This document shows positions 15,128 through 18,271 of a DNA stretch of 18,271 nt, one piece after another. A model generated the notes under the pieces. That model made no database searches. It was given only the letters and a program-made list of their open reading frames with translations, and had not been told where the DNA came from. Made by a program: the position numbers and the translations under genes. The stretch's first letter is position 1. Every line of letters starts with the position of its first letter. Source of the DNA: Candidatus Kapaibacterium sp. (GTDB lineage: Bacteria > Bacteroidota > Ignavibacteria > Kapaibacteriales > Kapaibacteriaceae); the NCBI GenBank assembly GCA_030830285.1, contig JAURNF010000208.1, forward strand, positions 1 to 18,271, read 5' to 3'.

Positions 15128-16561
15128 TCAAAATGGGGCGTCTGACTCTGGCAGCAGGCCCACATCGGGCGCTACGTCGAACGCATCTCGATTGAACGTG
15201 AGATCATGGAACGCTGCAAGCTCCTTTTGGTAGAACAGGCGGATATCGCCTGTTGGACCATTTCGCTGCTTTCCGACGATGATTTCAGCGATGTTTTCAG
15301 TCGACCGACCGTCCTCAAAGGCTGTGATCTTGTAGTACTCAGGACGGTGGATAAACATCACAACGTCGGCATCCTGCTCGATCGAGCCCGATTCGCGCAA
15401 GTCTGAGAGCATCGGACGCTTGTCGGCGCGCGCCTCAAGGGTACGATTGAGCTGCGACAGGGCGATCACTGGGATGTTGAGCTCTTTGGCAACGGCCTTG
15501 AGCGTGTGCGAGATCACCGAGATTTCGCGCTCGCGGCTTTCCGCCTTCGGAGCATGCATCAACTGCAAGTAGTCGACCATCACAAGGTCAATCTTGTGCT
15601 CCATCTTCATTCGACGACACTTCGCTCGGAACTCCACTGGCGACAAACCTGCAGAATCGTCGATGTAGATCTGCGCATTCATCAGACTATCAACGCGCGT
15701 CACAATCTCATGCATTTCGGCATTCGAGAGGCGTCCACTGCGCAATGCCTGCAGGCCAACGGCCGCATCAGCAGAGATCAAACGCAGCACAAGCTGCTGG
15801 GCAGACATTTCGAGCGAGAAGATGCCAACGGCTTTGCCACGTCGTGAGGCCTCACGAGCTACGGACAGAGCGAATGCGGTCTTACCCATCGACGGACGTG
15901 CAGCAACAATCACCAAGTCCGAAGGCTGGAGTCCACTCAGCAATTGATCCAGCTGTGTAAATCCCGTTGGAACGCCCGTAATGCCGTCGCCCTCGCCAGC
16001 TGACATCGAGAAGATGCGCTCAATGGCATCTTTCGTGAGCTTCTTCATGCCCGAGTATGATCGGCGTAGTCGCTTTTCAGCTACCTCAAAGATGCGCTGC
16101 TCGGCGCGGTCGACTTCATCGAGTGCGTCGGTGGTTTCGTCGTAGCATTGCTGTGCAATTTCGCCCGCAACCTTGATGAGTTGGCGCTTGAGAAAGCGCT
16201 CAAGGACAATGCGCGCGTGATACTCAACGTTTGCCGATGAAACAGTGCGGACACTGATCTCAGTGAGGGCAAACATGCCGCCAACGCGCTCGAGTGTTCC
16301 GTCGCGCTGAAGCTGATCGCTGAGCGACACGAGGTCGATCGTAACGCCACGCTCGAACATGGCCATCATGGCCTTGAAGATCAGAACGTGCTTCTCGTGA
16401 TAGAAGCACTCGGCGTCGACAACTTCGACGACCTTTGAAACAGCGTCTTTATCAATGAGCATCGCTCCCAACACAGCAACTTCTGCGTCGGTGGAATGCG
16501 GTGGAATGTTGCCGGAGCGGATCTCGTCGGCATCTGTCGGTGTTCGTGTACGGCTTGCCAT
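15128..16561 (-). CDS. dnaB: Replicative DNA helicase DnaB
   Basis: DnaB is the hexameric helicase that unwinds DNA at the replication fork and binds primase. The 477-residue length is normal and there is no intein. The N-terminal domain (about 20-125) opens with IPPHSTDAEVAVLGAMLID. The RecA-like domain has Walker A ARPSMGKT (221-228), Walker B LVMVDYLQL (326-334), SQLNRTLEARADKRPMLSDL, RESGSIEQDADVVMF and the arginine-finger region KQRNGPTG (431-438). The ATG at 16561 has no obvious ribosome site. The 67-base region in front of it holds a nested dyad and a DnaA-box-like sequence. The WD40 gene starts 69 bases downstream; I see no terminator between them. Confidence 0.97.
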   Translation of the reverse strand: MASRTRTPTDADEIRSGNIPPHSTDAEVAVLGAMLIDKDAVSKVVEVVDAECFYHEKHVLIFKAMMAMFERGVTIDLVSLSDQLQRDGTLERVGGMFALTEISVRTVSSANVEYHARIVLERFLKRQLIKVAGEIAQQCYDETTDALDEVDRAEQRIFEVAEKRLRRSYSGMKKLTKDAIERIFSMSAGEGDGITGVPTGFTQLDQLLSGLQPSDLVIVAARPSMGKTAFALSVAREASRRGKAVGIFSLEMSAQQLVLRLISADAAVGLQALRSGRLSNAEMHEIVTRVDSLMNAQIYIDDSAGLSPVEFRAKCRRMKMEHKIDLVMVDYLQLMHAPKAESREREISVISHTLKAVAKELNIPVIALSQLNRTLEARADKRPMLSDLRESGSIEQDADVVMFIHRPEYYKITAFEDGRSTENIAEIIVGKQRNGPTGDIRLFYQKELAAFHDLTFNRDAFDVAPDVGLLPESDAPF

Positions 16562-16576
16562 AGAGGCAAACTATGC

Positions 16577-16615
16577 AATGGTGCGTGGTGGTTATCCACC
16601 GTTTTCCCCACCATT
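16577..16615. promoter_or_regulatory. Nested inverted repeat with a DnaA-box-like sequence before dnaB
   Basis: An outer dyad AATGGTG (16577-16583) / CACCATT (16609-16615) encloses an inner dyad GGTGG (16587-16591) / CCACC (16596-16600). The plus strand at 16592-16600 reads TTATCCACC, eight of nine positions of the DnaA box TTATCCACA. On the plus strand a T-run follows the outer arm, as in a terminator, but no plus-strand gene ends here. Confidence 0.35.
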
Positions 16616-16628
16616 TTTCCCGTTGAGG

Positions 16629-17627
16629 CTACGGGATGACGATTTCGCGCTTCAATTCAGCACTTGCGTAGAGAGCTTCCACAATCTTCATCCGCTCGCA
16701 GGCCTCATCAATTGTTGAGATCATCGGCACCACACCCCGAACAGCATTCACGAAATGCTTGATCTCGGATTCGTAGCTCTTGCGGTAGATCTCGAGCTGC
16801 GTCTTCTTCTGCGGTGTTGAGGTCGACTGAATTGTCGTACCCTGTTTCCGAACAAGGCGGTACGGGTTGATGTAGGCACTTCCCTTTTTACCGAACACAT
16901 TGCAGTAATACAGATCCTCGGCACGGACAAGCGACCAACTTGTTTCTATGGTGGCGATTGCGCCGTTTTCGAACTGAAGCATTGCCACGACAACGTCTTC
17001 AACAGACTTTGTCTCGTGGTGAAAAGTCGACGCCATCACGCTGCGCACGCGGCCAAAATCAAAGACGTGCAGGATCATGTCCAACACCGCCACGCCAAGG
17101 TCCACCAACACACCACCACCCGACATATCGGCATTGGCCAACCACCGAGCGTCGGTAGAGCGTTGTTTCACCCATCCGGCCTTGACGTAGTACGGCGAAC
17201 CGATCTCACCGCGATCCACGGCATTCTTCATGTTGACGACGTCTGGTCGGAATCGATGATTCATACCGATCATCACTTGCACGCCGCGGTCTTGCGCCAA
17301 CGTGCGCATGTCGAGCGTCTCCTGCAAGGTTCGTGCTGCCGGGCGCTCAACGAAGACGTGCTTTCCTGCCTCCATCGCTTGCATGGCAACACTCGCGTGG
17401 GCATCGGTTGAGGTGGTCACCACAACGGCATCAACTCCATCGAGCGACAGAGCATCGTCGAGTGAGCGGAAGACGTGCGGAATGCCGTACTTCTCTGCGA
17501 GGATACGAGCCTTCGAGATCTGGCGGTCGCAAATGGCAACGATGCGAACTCCAGGCATCGCTGAAAACATTGGCAGGTGAATACTCTGTGCGATGTTCCC
17601 TGCACCGACAAGAACGATTCCAATCAT
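16629..17627 (-). CDS. Gfo/Idh/MocA-family oxidoreductase with altered catalytic motifs
   Basis: The 332-residue protein has an N-terminal NAD(P)-binding Rossmann fold (VLVGAGNIAQSIHLPMF, about 5-21) and a C-terminal alpha/beta domain, the plan of this family. Members oxidise or reduce sugars and related compounds, often for cell-surface glycan precursors. Two signatures deviate. The usual EKP is E94-R95-P96. The usual DxGxHxxD is DLGVAVLD (176-183), with Ala180 at the histidine position. The substrate cannot be told from sequence. The ATG at 17627 has no good ribosome site but begins the Rossmann strand. It follows the family 9 glycosyltransferase gene by 27 bases, which suggests a link to lipopolysaccharide or surface sugar metabolism (inference). 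Confidence 0.88.
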   Translation of the reverse strand: MIGIVLVGAGNIAQSIHLPMFSAMPGVRIVAICDRQISKARILAEKYGIPHVFRSLDDALSLDGVDAVVVTTSTDAHASVAMQAMEAGKHVFVERPAARTLQETLDMRTLAQDRGVQVMIGMNHRFRPDVVNMKNAVDRGEIGSPYYVKAGWVKQRSTDARWLANADMSGGGVLVDLGVAVLDMILHVFDFGRVRSVMASTFHHETKSVEDVVVAMLQFENGAIATIETSWSLVRAEDLYYCNVFGKKGSAYINPYRLVRKQGTTIQSTSTPQKKTQLEIYRKSYESEIKHFVNAVRGVVPMISTIDEACERMKIVEALYASAELKREIVIP

Positions 17628-17654
17628 GGAGGGACTAAAGCAAGAATCGTGCCG

Positions 17655-18271
17655 TCACAAAAGTTCATCAATTGCGTGAAGAACATTACCAACGGTGATC
17701 CCCTCCATGCAGAGGAAATGTCCCTTTGGACAGGTGCTGCGTCCGATGTGCGAGCAGGGTCGGCATGCTACGTCATGCTCAACAATGAGGCACTGCGTTC
17801 CATACGGTGCAAAGCCTAACTCTCGCACCGTTGATCCGAAGAGTGCAACCACGGGCGCTCTCCGTGCGGCAGCTATATGCATCACTCCGGTGTCGTTGGT
17901 GACAACGCATGCGCAGGTGTCGATCATCCGAACGGTCGCTTCAATCGATGTTGCCCCATCAGCACGCAGCATAGGGACGCCAGCGGCAGCCTCGACGGCA
18001 CTGCAGAGCTCAACATCAGACGGACCCCCAAGGAGCACGACTTCGTGTCCGCGGCGAACGAGCGATGCCGCCAGTTCCGCATACCGCGCAACCGGCCATC
18101 GCTTCGTGGCATGATGCGCTCCTGGGACAAGTGCGATGCGCGACCGTGTGATTGCGGAACGCGTCGCGGGATAGACGCCACGTTCGTGTTCTTCTGGAAG
18201 CCACAACTCACAGCCATCGTTATCCGCCACCAAGGGCAGATTCTGAACGCAGGATCGATAGCGTTCGACGA
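17655..18271 (-). CDS. Family 9 glycosyltransferase, heptosyltransferase-like (cut by the right window edge)
   Basis: The frame is open to the window edge, so the N-terminal part is missing; about 205 residues are seen. Family 9 enzymes move ADP-heptose or similar sugars onto the lipopolysaccharide core at the inner face of the inner membrane. Visible hallmarks are ALVPGAHHATKRWP followed by ARYAEL, the VVLLGGPSD strand, TNDTGVMHIAAARRAPVVAL (nucleotide-sugar site), LFGSTVRELGFAPYG, and the C-terminal CRPCSHIGRSTCPKGHFLC region followed by MEGITVGNVLHAID. An apparent start near 18233 is not used: coding continues upstream as VERYRSCVQNLPL. RfaF/WaaF-like specificity is possible but not proven. 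Confidence 0.9.
   Translation of the reverse strand, partial: VERYRSCVQNLPLVADNDGCELWLPEEHERGVYPATRSAITRSRIALVPGAHHATKRWPVARYAELAASLVRRGHEVVLLGGPSDVELCSAVEAAAGVPMLRADGATSIEATVRMIDTCACVVTNDTGVMHIAAARRAPVVALFGSTVRELGFAPYGTQCLIVEHDVACRPCSHIGRSTCPKGHFLCMEGITVGNVLHAIDELL

Overview
The window is a gene-dense stretch of about 18.3 kb from a Gram-negative bacterium of the Bacteroidota/Chlorobiota/Ignavibacteria/Kapabacteria group. A Chlorobi-, Ignavibacteria- or Kapabacteria-like lineage fits better than a classical Bacteroidete. Three observations support this. Two secreted proteins end in type IX secretion (Por) style C-terminal domains. There are outer-membrane proteins and a heptosyltransferase-like glycosyltransferase. 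Several genes have clear Shine-Dalgarno sequences (GGAGG, AGGGAG), which are rare in classical Bacteroidetes, while two promoters carry the Bacteroidota-type -7 element TAnnTTTG. The species assignment is inference.

Left part, minus strand, read from right to left. An apparent operon runs tsaC/sua5 - ptsH (HPr) - ptsI (enzyme I) - Omp85-like outer-membrane protein - deoC, followed by a separately promoted yceI-like gene cut by the left edge. The first three junctions are 4-base overlaps of the form NTGA: ATGA, CTGA and GTGA. The CTGA junction implies that ptsI starts at an unusual CUG codon; starting at the next GTG would remove the conserved N-terminus of enzyme I.

Middle part, plus strand, starting from a divergent promoter region with two small dyads. 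A four-module DUF4397 protein with a type IX sorting domain comes first. Next is ffh (SRP GTPase) with a good promoter, then rpsP (ribosomal protein S16, long acidic tail), closed by a strong intrinsic terminator. After it lie a small unrecognised three-helix membrane protein and a cation diffusion facilitator relative in which two of the four usual transport-site ligands appear to be leucine.

Right part, minus strand, read from right to left. A family 9 glycosyltransferase is cut by the right edge. It is followed by a Gfo/Idh/MocA-type oxidoreductase with altered catalytic motifs, dnaB (replicative helicase), a secreted eight-bladed WD40 protein, and an outer-membrane protein with a beta-barrel-like N-terminus and two OmpA-like domains. 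The WD40 and OmpA genes overlap at ATGA and look like a functional pair.

No intergenic gap exceeds about 135 bases. I saw no tRNA, rRNA, CRISPR array, insertion sequence, attachment site or long repeat. Most genes are housekeeping or envelope genes, and I do not see a clear new defence or mobile system. The best candidates for novelty are the WD40/OmpA pair, the PTS/outer-membrane operon with its CUG start, and the altered CDF transporter.
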